Source: Pomphorhynchus laevis (taxonomy: Eukaryota; Acanthocephala; Palaeacanthocephala; Echinorhynchida; Pomphorhynchidae). From it: 64,000 bases of DNA. Location of the stretch: positions 1-64,000 of the forward strand of contig WNNJ02000174.1 of NCBI GenBank assembly GCA_012934845.2. The letters run 5' to 3'. Below the pieces are notes generated by a model, which was given only the letters and a program-made list of their open reading frames with translations, was not told the DNA's origin and searched no databases. The stretch's first letter is position 1. Each line of letters begins with the position of its first letter. The position numbers and the translations under genes were made by a program. Of this stretch, positions 47,110 through 56,849 are shown piece by piece.

Positions 47110-48202
47110 CCATAAAGCATTTGAAACTGAAGTCACGAGCCTTCATCGCAGTAGCCAGCTCAGTATCAAACCAACGAGCGCTTTTCCGACTAGTCTTAGA
47201 CTTCAAAGGTGAGAATTTTACCATTAGAGAATAAAGCGTCACGCGAAAATGATCCCAGGCCTCGTCAACTCCGACAACAGCCGGATCAGGCCAACTTACT
47301 CTATGCAGCTTTGATGTAATAGCATCATAGTTCGCCCGAAAAACATATATCTGACGTTTGTACCTAGCATGATGAAACACCCTCATTTGTAAATTTAGCA
47401 AAACTTTAACTACACAGTGATCAGACAAACCAACAGGAGAATCATATTGGATACTACTGATTAATTGACTGTTTGTCGATAGGCAAAGATCAAGAAGGGA
47501 AGAACTACAACTTGAAAAGCGAGTATGTAAATCAACAAATTGAGCAAGACCACAATAAGCAAAACACTCCATAAGGTCACAAGATTCACTATCACAAGTA
47601 GGAAGAACCGTATTCGAAGTCCATTCAACATCTGGCATATTCAGATCCCCAATTATCACAGTATCACAATCTCCTCGCGTATACAACTCTATCTCTTCAA
47701 TGAGTTTCTTAGATATTGCCTTAGGAGCACGATACACAAGACCCAGTATGATGGGTGAGCTGTTATCAAACTTCACCTGACACCACAAACTCTCAACTCT
47801 ATCAATAGACGACTTACTCAAAACGCGCACCTTAACTTCGTCTCTCATAAAGAGAGCTACGCCACCACCCCTACCCCCTATCCGATCACTACGGAACAAA
47901 GAATAGTCTGGGATGGATACCTCAGCATCGGATACATCACAATTAAGCCAAGATTCTGTAATACCAACTATAATTGGATTAACAGACTCGATCCTAAACT
48001 TTAGCTCATCGACTTTCTGTAACAAGCTCCGAACATTACAATAAAATATACTATGACTTTTATTCACACCAGTGCGAGTAATAATATCATCTCTAACAAT
48101 CTGACACACTTCAGATTCCAAATCAGCTAGGCACTTATATGCTGTAAGACCTTGCCAAAACCCTCCACATTCATGAGAGGCGATACATCTAATGGGGACC
48201 AA
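47110..48202 (-). CDS. LINE C ORF2, endonuclease half
   Basis: Begins with MVPIRCIASHECGGFWQG at 48202, overlapping ORF1. EEP motifs all present: SIFYCNVRSLLQKVDEL, VGITESWLNCDVSD (catalytic E), GGRGGGVALFMRDE, VYRAPKAISK, VIIGDLNMPDVEW (GDLN), LLDLCLSTN and VGLSDHCVVKVLL (SDH). The linker with WFDTELATAMKARDFSFKCF runs into the inserted L2-like piece at about 47110; the few codons beyond come from the insertion. It would nick DNA as part of the full ORF2 protein. Confidence 0.85.
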
Positions 48203-49287
48203 CTAATTCGAATGCGTCGCCTCACTACTTGAAAATTTTGCACACATAGATTGCTCTCACCAAGTGCAACACGAGATGCAAGTTCTTTCTTAGCTTGAGA
48301 CAATTTCTCCCTTTGAAGAGCGTCAAGATCTTTTAAGAGACTAACGTGGGATCCTTTTAAACGATATGAATTCCGAAGAATTAACTCAGCATGTGACTGC
48401 TCTCTAAATACGGCCTTGAGTAAACGCGGCCTATTACTAAGTGTATCACGCTTACCCAGTCGAAATAATGCAACGAGTTTAACACGTTTGACAATATCCA
48501 CATTGCAAGAACCAAGTACCTGCGTCAATATAAATCTCACACTCTGGACGTCCTCGTTAAGACGTACTTGTGCGTTCTCAAATAAAGATTCTCTTACATT
48601 GGCCAGAATAACAGATCTACATCGATCAGCGGTGTGTTTCCTATTATTACCAATTTGCAATTCGAGACTGTCACGTGACACTGCGGATAGTGTATGTTGA
48701 CTTATCGTTGACGCTTGTTCCTTCTTTTTGACAGTCCCATTATCAGACATATGACCATGATTCAAAACCTGACAATATGTATTTTCATCATTAGTAACAT
48801 CAGGTAAATGCACTGGAACATCCATGGCTACAGTCTCACCCTCTACAGTTAAATCTATATTCATTGGATTATTTGCAAGACTTGAGGAGGGATATATAGA
48901 GTTAAGACTTGAGGAGGGATATATAGAGTTAGAATAGCTTCCATCACTATGACTGGAATTTTCAACATTCTTAGTAGATTTGGAAATAAGAACTTCCTTA
49001 CTTTGACCGGCACTTATGCTTTTTGGAATTGGTGGAGCTGATATGGGTCCAAGAGAATTACAACTCGACTGACCGACAACCAAGGGGGTAGATTCCGTCT
49101 TCAAATCATTTATCAAAGATGCGCAGCAGTACCCGCAGTAGAAAGATGCATTAGACAGAGCTGTTTTCTTTTCCCCGGGAACTGAAACACTTGTCCACAC
49201 ATGACAATCTTCACTTGAACACCGAACCTGATAATCCACGAACTTGGCAGCATCACCTCGCTTTGTAGTCTTCCTCTGTTTAAACAT
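48127..49287 (-). CDS. LINE C ORF1 protein, intact (386 aa)
   Basis: Starts MFKQRKTTKRGDAAK. The N-terminal finger YQVRCSSEDCHVWTSVSV ... FYCGYCCASL gives C-x4-C-x2-W-x(about 24)-C-x2-C, PHD-like. A Ser-rich middle contains a direct repeat SIYPSSSLNSIYPSSSL (about 130-147). The C-terminal half holds RSVILANVRESLFENAQ, VKRVKLVALFRLGKRD, RLLKAVFREQSHAELIL and LCVQNFQVVRRRIRISW, an RRM-like nucleic-acid binding region matched by LINE A ORF1. Presumed RNA chaperone of the retrotransposon particle. The ORF ends after the ORF2 start, so ORF2 is probably made by re-initiation or bicistronic translation. Confidence 0.8.
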   Translation of the reverse strand: MFKQRKTTKRGDAAKFVDYQVRCSSEDCHVWTSVSVPGEKKTALSNASFYCGYCCASLINDLKTESTPLVVGQSSCNSLGPISAPPIPKSISAGQSKEVLISKSTKNVENSSHSDGSYSNSIYPSSSLNSIYPSSSLANNPMNIDLTVEGETVAMDVPVHLPDVTNDENTYCQVLNHGHMSDNGTVKKKEQASTISQHTLSAVSRDSLELQIGNNRKHTADRCRSVILANVRESLFENAQVRLNEDVQSVRFILTQVLGSCNVDIVKRVKLVALFRLGKRDTLSNRPRLLKAVFREQSHAELILRNSYRLKGSHVSLLKDLDALQREKLSQAKKELASRVALGESNLCVQNFQVVRRRIRISWSPLDVSPLMNVEGFGKVLQHISA

Positions 49288-49636
49288 TATATGTATGTAT
49301 ATTCAGACTTTATCAGATTAAAGTCTCTCGTGTAGATTTCAATAAAGATTGTGTCCAATAAATCTTTTTCAATAAAGATTTCAATAAGGATTGAGTTGAC
49401 TAATCCAGAATTGTTTCAATTTTCTTGATTTCGCATTGTAATTTGCTGCAGAGCGACGTCAATTGTAATTTGCTAGAACAGTTATAAATTTTCTTTATTT
49501 GTTCGCTACTAGATTCAACTTCATGAGGTAGTTTTCTGTAGTCTTGCGTTTGGTCATGGTCATGATAATTGTAATTTGTGTAAGTAGTTTATTAAGCAGC
49601 CAAGTAGCACACCTTGAACTGCGTGACCAGAACTGC

Positions 49637-49690
49637 GCGACCAAGTAGCACAGTTCTGAGTGGCCGACCAGACTTCCTTTTCAGATCGAT
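49637..49690. repeat. 52-bp direct repeat, left copy
   Basis: gcgaccaagtagcacagttc through ccttttcagatcg is identical to 51107-51158. The neighbourhood also has three copies of a gatataacaactt motif (49688-49745). The two copies border the LTR pol fossil at 50.1-50.7 kb. Confidence 0.85.
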
Positions 49691-50136
49691 ATAACAACTT
49701 ATGTTGATATAACAACTTTTCAGGATGATATAACAACTTATGTAACTTGAATATTTCGGAAGATCGTCGATTACCAAGAGCAGCACAAGCAATGCAAGAT
49801 GTCTCGGCAACCAAATTATCAGACCTGGTCTGTGTTTGATATCGAAATGGAATTCTTACAAATCCAATCGCCATCGTGATATTTTACCATTTTTGATTTG
49901 ACTTTTATCTTTTGATGAAAATATGTAGGCAATAGATCGTAGGTATGTAATAATTTTGAAGTGTTTGCTGACACGGTAATGGGGACAGTATTTAACAGAC
50001 TCCTGATTGCTAGGGCTTCAAGTTCAATCGCGGCCCGGCGTTTTTCTTATTTCGAAAAGCTCGAGAAAAGAAAGTGATTGGTAGTCCTTGACTGCTATTA
50101 AGCGAGCTGCTAGTTTCGATAAATTGATTCGAATGA

Positions 50137-50720
50137 CTAGTAATATATCGTCTTCGATATGTTTATTATTTGTAAGGCTGTCTTTTTGTCTTTTAAAAAT
50201 TTGGAAGCAATATTAGATAGCGAACATGTTGTGGCGCCAGCAAAATGACGGATTCTATTCAAAAATCGTCTAATTTGATTAGAATAATAAATAAACATAC
50301 CTAAAATACTAGCATTTTCGCGCAAACAAGTGTTAGCATATTCAACAAAATTTAATTCGCGTTGAACCAAGTTTGAGGATACCGTCGTTAATAGGATAAC
50401 CAACTACACAAATAGAATTACTGCACTGGACAGTTTTCTCGGAATTTGTAATTTGTCTATATTTAGACAATGCCTTTGAAACCAGATTAAGGTTATGTTG
50501 AGCAATTGTTTCCTGCTGTGACAACGTCATCTAAGTAAGATAATGCACACTAGCGTATCCTTGTCGATTATTTAAATCAAAGTGTGCTTGAAGGCTAGAA
50601 TTCCGTATATCAAACCAAAAGGCATGTATTTGTATTGAAATAATAGACAGACGGCTTCGAATGTTGTGAACCCTTTTTCAAATCGGAATTTTATTGTAAT
50701 CATCTTTTAATTTAATTATG
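50137..50720 (-). mobile_element. Ty3-type LTR element pol fossil
   Basis: Minus-strand remnant of reverse transcriptase and the start of the connection/RNase H region: FQYKYMPFGL near 50640-50610 and, at 50403-50140, LGMFIYYSNQIRRFLNRIRH, the usual Ty3 order. It lies between two identical 52-bp direct repeats at 49.64 and 51.11 kb. Old, and broken several times. Similar lineage to the 22-24 kb element. Confidence 0.6.
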
Positions 50721-51100
50721 AAGAATTTATACCTGATGTCTACTCGTAAAATACTAGATTATTAAAATAGTTTTAAAAATTCATAAAGTGTTATTAAATA
50801 TTACATTATAAGTAATCCATCTTATTATATAGTACCATTCGCTCAAGATTTATTTTTAATATATTGTCAACATTTGGTTATTTTATAATATAAAATTCTT
50901 TTTAAATTACATTATTTAGTTTTAATACTAAAAAATTGTGTTGAAATGGAGATTAGAGGAACTTTTTTGTTATGTAAATAAAAGTTAATTTTTATCAAAC
51001 ATTCTTTGAATGTTTAATAACATAACATTTACTTAATAAACAAAATTTCTTCAGTGTTTCCACTGATCCAGAGGTCGAATTGTGGATGCAGTGCACGGAC
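50720..51100. other. AT-rich spacer
   Basis: AT-rich with no coding pattern, between the pol fossil and the second 52-bp repeat. Confidence 0.4.
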
Positions 51101-51106
51101 GAGACG

Positions 51107-51158
51107 CGACCAAGTAGCACAGTTCTGAGTGGCCGACCAGACTTCCTTTTCAGATCGT
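51107..51158. repeat. 52-bp direct repeat, right copy
   Basis: Perfect match to 49637-49690 over 52 bp; beyond it the sequences differ on both sides (gatcgatataac versus gatcgtgctaag). It overlaps the 3' edge of the Rex-like LINE fragment. Confidence 0.85.
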
Positions 51159-51159
51159 G

Positions 51160-52320
51160 CTAAGCGTTCATTGGCAAGATGGAGAGTTTGATTTTTTCAT
51201 CTATACCGAGATATACATCAGGATCTCAGTCCAGAAAGTCCAATTAGGAACATTTCACAATAAAGACACCACTAGTCATCTTCAAAACGTAGCTTAACCA
51301 CATCAGATACCTCCTTCAACGTGGATGAGCATCGACTTTTCTCCAAGATACTCGCAGATAACCGTTCTTCCAACTTTATCTACAACGCTGAAGCTGGCCA
51401 CAATACGAAAGAACCTTATTTTGATCGCATGTACTCGAGATTTAGATCTTTCAGTAATATCCCAAAGTTTATGGCTATAAACTTTGAACTTATAAACTTC
51501 ACCTAAACGCTTAGCTCTCTTTTTACCACAAATTATCCGCGCAAAGATCCAATACTGTGCTAGTTGCACAGATTCGTCTATCAATCTCCCTATTGCTCCT
51601 ACTATCACTCGATAATAAGACGCCCAAGTATTTAAAATATTCAAGCCACGTAAGACCTTTTACATTTTGTATCGACAATACTACAAGTAGAGCACATCGA
51701 GACAGTTTTTGACTTACTAACTTCTATACCGGCAACCTGATATTCCGCCGTAAATCGATGCATTATATGTCATCAGTATTTGAGGCCAACAAGACAACAT
51801 CGTCTGCAAAAAGCAAAGATAATATCATGATTGGACCAAACAAAAGATCAAATTACGACAAAGCGGTTCATCATGGAATTTTTTGCATGTAAACAAGGAA
51901 CAAAAGTGGAGACAGTTGAGAGCCATGGCCGAACCCAACACCTACAGCAAACGACTTATACTTCCTGCTTTAAACACTAAAAAACTCGTCTTTAGTTTTT
52001 ACGAGTAGGCCACAGCTACACGGAGGTAGTGCAAAACTTTGTACCCCCTACTTACCTATTACAACTATCTCTTAATACCCGGTCGAACATTTTCTCGAAG
52101 TCCACTAGTGCGTTCGAGAATAGTTGAAAGAGTGATGAGCTGATCTGTTGTTCGTCGCATGTTGACGATTTTCCGAAGCAACTCCCGAATAGTGCAAGGT
52201 CCAATTTTGATATATAAGTTAAATACCGGAACTATAAAAATGAAGAGAGGTAACTGCTATTTAACTCCCTCACTAGATCTGGTTCTTTACCCGTGAGCGA
52301 AATAACGTCCCACTTCCCTG
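51160..52320 (-). mobile_element. Rex/RTE-like LINE fragment, degraded
   Basis: Read leftward: SLLFADDVVLLASNTDDI (about 51830-51780, DD intact), EYFKYLGVLLSSDSRSNREI (about 51650-51600), LWDITERSKSRVHAIKIRFF (51480-51420) and RTVICEYLGEKSMLIHVEGG (51360-51303). Same family type as the 9.8-12.2 kb element. Upstream of the ADD motif only decayed frames remain. Several frame changes; inactive. Confidence 0.75.
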
Positions 52321-52610
52321 TATCTATACTAGTTCACTGCTTTAAACGTTCACGCTTGGTTGGCCCATTTTGCGCAACAGCCCAAGGACATGACACCCGA
52401 CTTGACAATTTCTGTGGTTCGTGGTGAGTTGTCCATCGTTTTGATTTCGATTCATTAAATTGTATCTCGTAATCATTGCCATTGTCGTTGTTTTGTTCAA
52501 TTATCTGCCGTCCTTCATATTCTTTAGTAATCCAGTACATTTCCTTCAAGGAAATAGGATTTTGTCAAGATCTGATGTCCCGCATATCCATTGATAGCCT
52601 AATATCTTCT

Positions 52611-52735
52611 GCTGTGAGGAAGAAATACATCAATGACCCTCTTCCGCTTTCTTAATATTAATCCATTGTTGGGGTTATAAAAGGGATCCGATCAAGTCCA
52701 CCAACGAACTAGCCTTTCCATTGATACAAGCCGTT
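52611..52735 (-). repeat. Inverted copy of the intron repeat, left of RNF113
   Basis: The reverse complement matches 54470-54594 (phrases tcaatgaccctcttcc, attaatccattgttgggg, gtccaccaacgaactagcc) with scattered mismatches. So exon 1 of RNF113 lies between inverted copies of one repeat. Family unknown; perhaps a non-autonomous DNA element. Confidence 0.7.
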
Positions 52736-52739
52736 CAGT

Positions 52740-53252
52740 TATTTAGCCGCTTGAATATTCAAGTGTTGCCCATATCTCAACACGGGGGAGGTTAACTGTT
52801 AATAGGCAAGACCTTAACCGAACACATCACTCGACGAGTGATCGATTGAAGCTGCACCTAGCGTTCCAAATTTCTTTCAAAGATTCAGATATTTCCATTT
52901 TTAAATTTATTGTACAAGGTATTTAGCCACAATTAATCTATTTGATTTGTTCTACTGAATTGACCTATAATTATATAATAATTATATTATTGACCTATAT
53001 TATATATAATATATTAGTATATTATGTTGTAATATACTATGAATTAGGATAAACATTAAATTTAAAAATCAATAATTTATTAATAAATTAATGAAATTAA
53101 TAACAATTTTATGAAATTAGAGAAAATGAAATGAAAGTATTTAACTATTTATCTCGTAAGACAATGTTATACCTCACTTTTATAATCTCCTAAGTTAAAT
53201 ATTTAAATTTTAGAGTTTTAAATGCTTTCAGTATTCATACATCTGGTGAAAT
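52740..53252. promoter_or_regulatory. Upstream region of RNF113
   Basis: About 500 bp between the inverted repeat and the RNF113 start codon, becoming strongly AT-rich from 52900. The promoter and 5' UTR must lie here or further left, but no TATA box, initiator or other element can be named with confidence. Confidence 0.3.
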
Positions 53253-53696
53253 ATGTCATCGTCTACCCCTTTTAAACGGCGTCGATGCAATGAGTCCAGA
53301 AAAAATATTAGAAATGCACAGAAATCGCAATCCTCTAATTCGTCATCTTCTCAATCAGACAATGATATAAAACTGAAGTCGGCTAAGCCAAGAATTTGTA
53401 CAACTTTAAAATGCCAGTTGCCGAAGAAAATTGAGCCGATTATTGAAAGTTTTTCTTCTTCGGGAGTTAAGAGTCTGGGTCCTTCTGATCAAGGTGCAAC
53501 ACTTCTCAACGAGATTGACACTCCGTTTGACAGAGATGAGCAAGCCATTCAAGAAAAAGCCATTAAGATAAACAAGGATTTATTGGATAGTACGATTGAT
53601 GACAAAGTTTACCGTGGTCTAAATTATTACCAGCAATTTATTGAAAAGAAAGACACTGCGGTTGGAAATGCTGCAAGCGGACTCGTTAGAAGAAAG
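53253..53696 (+). CDS. RNF113: RNF113/Cwc24 ortholog, exon 1
   Basis: First coding exon (148 codons) of a spliceosome-associated zinc finger protein with E3 ubiquitin ligase-type RING. Start ATG at 53253 opens MSSSTPFKRRRCNESRKN, a basic, then Ser-rich, N-terminus. Conserved segments follow: SLGPSDQGATLLNEIDT (about 76-92), ERDEQAIQ-like FDRDEQAIQEKAIKINKDLL, DDKVYRGLNYYQQF and DTAVGNAASGLVRRK, ending exactly at the donor AAG|GTTAGT (53696/53697). The phase-0 junction continues at 59889 with GPIRAP, reproducing the VRKGPIRAP wording of animal RNF113. Intron length 6192 bp is far larger than other introns here because of mobile DNA. Confidence 0.95.
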
Positions 53697-53719
53697 GTTA
53701 GTACTAGAAGAACTTTTTA

Positions 53720-53985
53720 AGGATCTTATGGACTTTATAATCTTTTTAAATAGATGTTGTTGTGATTGTGCTAATTTAATATAAATTATTCGGGAATATA
53801 CACGCACCAAGAATAAAAACACAAAGTGTTTGATTTAATATTTAGGCTATGAATTAAAAAAATGTGTTTTTATTATTATGCTTGTATATTTACGAGCCAG
53901 CTATTTGAGCTAATGCTCGTATGTTGTTGAATATATAATAATATCTATTCAAAAAGATTATAAAGTCCATTAAGATCCTTATCTT
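53720..53985. repeat. Imperfect foldback in the RNF113 intron
   Basis: ggatcttatggactttataa (53721) is the inverse of attataaagtccattaagatcc (53958-53979), and the inner sequences (aataaaaacac at 53812 and gtgtttttatt at 53862) also pair. This gives a hairpin of about 260 bp beginning just after the exon 1 donor. Confidence 0.6.
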
Positions 53986-54594
53986 AGAAATTAAAAAGCG
54001 ATTCAGGAAATTTTCATATATCCTGGCTTGTATAAATGAAAGGGCTAGTTCGTTAGTGGACTTGATCGGACCCTCTTATAACCCTAATATTTAGGTTATG
54101 AATTAAAAAAATTATGCTTTTATTATGCTTGTATATTTACGAGCCAGCTATTTGAGCTAATGCTCGTATGTTGTTGAATATATAATAATATATATTCAAA
54201 AAGATTTTCAAGTCCATAAAAATCCTTATCTTACGAGCCAGCTATTTGAGCTAATGCTCGTATGTTGTTGAATATATAATATATATTCAAAAAAAATTTC
54301 AAGTCCATCAAAATCCTTATCTTACGAGCCAACTATTTGAGCTAATGCTCGAAGTTTGTTGAATGTATAATAATATCTATTCAAAAAGATTATAAAGTCC
54401 ATTAAGATCCTTATCTTAGAAATTAAAAAACGATTCAGGAAATTTACATATATACCGGCTTGTATAAATGAAAGGGCTAGTTCGTTGGTGGACTTGCTCG
54501 GATCCCTCTTATGACCCCAACAATGGATTAATATTAAAAAAACCGGAAGAGGGTCATTGATGTCTTGCTTCCTCACAACAGAAGATACGAACAA
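53857..54594 (+). repeat. Tandem repeat cluster in the RNF113 intron
   Basis: The phrase acgagccagctatttgagct with following gctcgtatgttgttgaatat occurs at about 53891, 54131, 54234 and 54325 (last diverged). A larger unit that ends in aaagggctagttcgtt and gtggacttg occurs at 53981-54087 and 54408-54520, and inverted at 52.6-52.7 kb. The right edge continues as gaagagggtcattgatgtct to 54594. Family not recognised. Confidence 0.75.
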
Positions 54595-55045
54595 TTTTTG
54601 TATTAAAACTGAATTATTTTCTGTTCAATTCATTACAGAATTTATTTTGCTGAAACTAAAATATGTTTTATACATTATATATAATATTTATTTAAATAAA
54701 ACATACTGTACCCGATTTTACTTTATTATACAAACGCTATGAGTTATATATTTTTCTTCGTTAAATTAATTTCTGGCGATATAAATTTTATTTACGGACA
54801 ATTTTTTATCAATTTTGCAATTTGATAGACATGAGCTATGCCGTTTATTACAAATCTCATAAGCAAAGTTTTAAATTCTACGGTTATGCAAATATTAAAA
54901 GTTTTTTATTTTTTTTACAAAAAAACGTAATTTTAAATGTTATCTAAATCTTAATCTAGATATTTACTTAATCTTAACTCTAGTTGTTGTCGTTCCAGAG
55001 TACTGAAAGTGGTATGCACAACATGCCACTTTACATCTACAACAT
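54595..55045. other. AT-rich intron sequence
   Basis: No coding pattern. Near the right end agtggtatgcacaacatgccact (55008-55030) is an imperfect palindrome and attagtacgtaagtactaat (55045-55064) a near-perfect one, just before the PLE coding region. Confidence 0.4.
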
Positions 55046-55052
55046 TAGTACG

Positions 55053-55699
55053 TAAGTACTAATGATTTCAATTTTAGATCTTTTAAATGTAACAGAAAAA
55101 ATTGTATAGTTTGTGATGTTATAAATAATAATAATTGTATTGTAAGTAATACGACAAACAAATGTTTTTCATTAAATATTAATAATAATTGTAACTGCAA
55201 TACCGCAGGTGTAGTGTATCTTATACAATGTACATGTGGATTGCAATATATAGGAAAAACATATCAAATGTTAAAAACTAGGTTTAGGCAACACATATAT
55301 AATATACAGCATAATAGTCAAACTATATTTCATAAACATATGAGATTAATAGGACATGATATTAAAAACTGTAAATTATTTATTTTAGAACATATTATTG
55401 AAGACAATAAGGCAATATTAAATCAAAAACTATTAGAAAAAGAAGATTTTTGGATTAAAACGCTTAATTCAATGTACCTATTAGGATTGAATGACGTGGT
55501 ACAAGGAATTGGCAGAAGTAGTATAATACATAATAAACAACTATATTATAATAATCCGGTTAAACGCAAACCAAGAAGTCATGGTGATAAAAGGAATAGG
55601 AAAAATAGAGTTAAAAATATTAAAAAAGATAAGTATATAAATGAACAATTAGAAATATTAAAACAACTTTTAAGAGATAATAAGCTAAAAGATCTTTAA
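55053..55699 (+). CDS. PLE GIY-YIG endonuclease domain
   Basis: Open from about 55050; the first ATG within is at 55214, but conserved text starts earlier: FKCNRKNCIVCD, several Cys (CNCNTAG), then GVVYLIQCTCGLQYIGKT (GIY-YIG strands), the catalytic Arg in KTRFRQHI, His residues in FHKHMRLIGHD, and the catalytic Glu within LLEKEDFWIKTLNS followed by GLND. The Cys/His pattern matches the CCHH feature of PLE endonucleases. A basic tail (KRKPRSHGDKRNRKNRVKN) ends at the stop 55699. In another frame the linker (SLNIRCFSKNIICS) starts right at this point, so the endonuclease and RT probably once formed one protein. Confidence 0.85.
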
Positions 55700-56180
55700 A
55701 TATAAGATGTTTTTCTAAAAATATCATTTGTTCAATAAATCAAATAGTAATTGACTATTATAACAGGTCAAGTTGTATAATAGACAGTTATTGTAATATA
55801 AAATACTATAATCGGACAATAAATGTTAAAAATAAATGTTAAAAATAACAATAAAAAATATACACTGACCATAAACTTCATTAATAAATGTATAGATAAC
55901 ATAAATATACTTTTAAATAATTCTAAAAGTAAAGAAATAACAGAGTCAGATTTAAGTAAATATATTCCTAAAATAAGGTATAAGTTGATACCGCCATGAG
56001 GACAAGAAATTTGTAATTATAATAAAGAATAGAAAACTGTGTAACGATGATATAAAAACATTATAGAAACAGAATGCAATTACAAGTCTTAATTTTGATA
56101 AAATAAATGAACATATATGCACTCATAATCAAGAATTAATTAAAAATAGTGAATTAAGGAAAATGCTATTAATATGGTGT
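55690..56180 (+). repeat. PLE linker region, first copy
   Basis: About 490 bp similar to 56225-56700: both run from a tctaaa(a/g)atatcatttgttca start, through gttgtataatagacagttattgtaat, to acagaatgcaattacaagtc. This copy is more decayed. The duplication may be a partial-tandem (pseudo-LTR) arrangement, common in PLEs. Confidence 0.75.
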
Positions 56181-56224
56181 AAATATTAATTAAATAATAA
56201 CAATAAAAACAAAATATAAGAAGT

Positions 56225-56700
56225 TGTTCTAAAGATATCATTTGTTCATTACATCAAAGGTTAATTAACGACTATGATATGATAAGTTGTATAATAGACA
56301 GTTATTGTAATACAAAATACTATAATCGTACAATAAATGTTAATAATAACAATAGAAAATATACATTAACCATAAACTTCATTAATAAATGTATAGATAA
56401 CACAAATATAGCCGGACTTTTAAATAATTCTAAAAGTAAAGAAATAATAGGGTCAGATTTGAGTAAATATATTCCTAAAATAATGTATAAACTCCTACTA
56501 CCATTTGGACGAAAAATTTGTAATTATAATAAAGAATTAAAATCAATATGTAAGGATAATATTAGAAACAAAATGGAAACAGAATGCAATTACAAGTCTT
56601 AGTTTTGATAAAATAAATGAACATATATGTACCCATAATCTAGAATTAATTGAAAATTGTGAATTAAGAAAGCTGCTATCAAAAGGGTATAAATATAGAT
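56225..56700 (+). pseudogene. PLE linker/N-terminal RT region, second copy
   Basis: Encodes SCSKDIICSLHQRLINDYDM, then IIDSYCNTKYYNRTINVNNN and GRKICNYNKELKSICKDNI in the 107-codon open stretch 56279-56602, followed in another frame by LDKINEHICTHNLELIENCE. The IIC/SC pattern may be the short Cys linker between endonuclease and RT described for Naiad-type elements; this identification is tentative. Confidence 0.55.
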
Positions 56701-56849
56701 TAAATAACAACAACGACAAAAATAAAATTTACAGTTCGTTATATAATAACTTAAATGATTACTTTAGTAAGCTGATTAATAGTGAAAGCTCGAATATATC
56801 TAAGATAAAAATTTGGAAAGATTATATATTTGATAAAATTAAAAATAAA

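Larger units (their letters stand above)
44930..49300 (-). mobile_element. LINE C: CR1-like element, nearly complete
   Basis: Minus-strand two-ORF LINE: ORF1 49287-48127 intact, ORF2 starting at 48202 (overlapping ORF1 by 76 nt in another frame), interrupted at about 47110-46845 by an inserted L2-like 3' piece, continuing with a long RT frame (about 46840-45426) and a last piece after a frame change (45353-45015). A (TAA)n-like tail lies near 44930-44945. Without the insertion and about one frame change the element would look recently active. Confidence 0.85.

Noticed and set aside
52334-52549. 71-codon minus-strand frame as a host exon
   Set aside because: No family recognised and no splice sites that extend it; it could be part of the neighbouring repeat.
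55214-55699. GIY-YIG frame as a homing endonuclease or bacterial UvrC-like contaminant
   Set aside because: Composition and Cys pattern match the adjoining PLE, and the following linker and RT are PLE sequence on the same strand.
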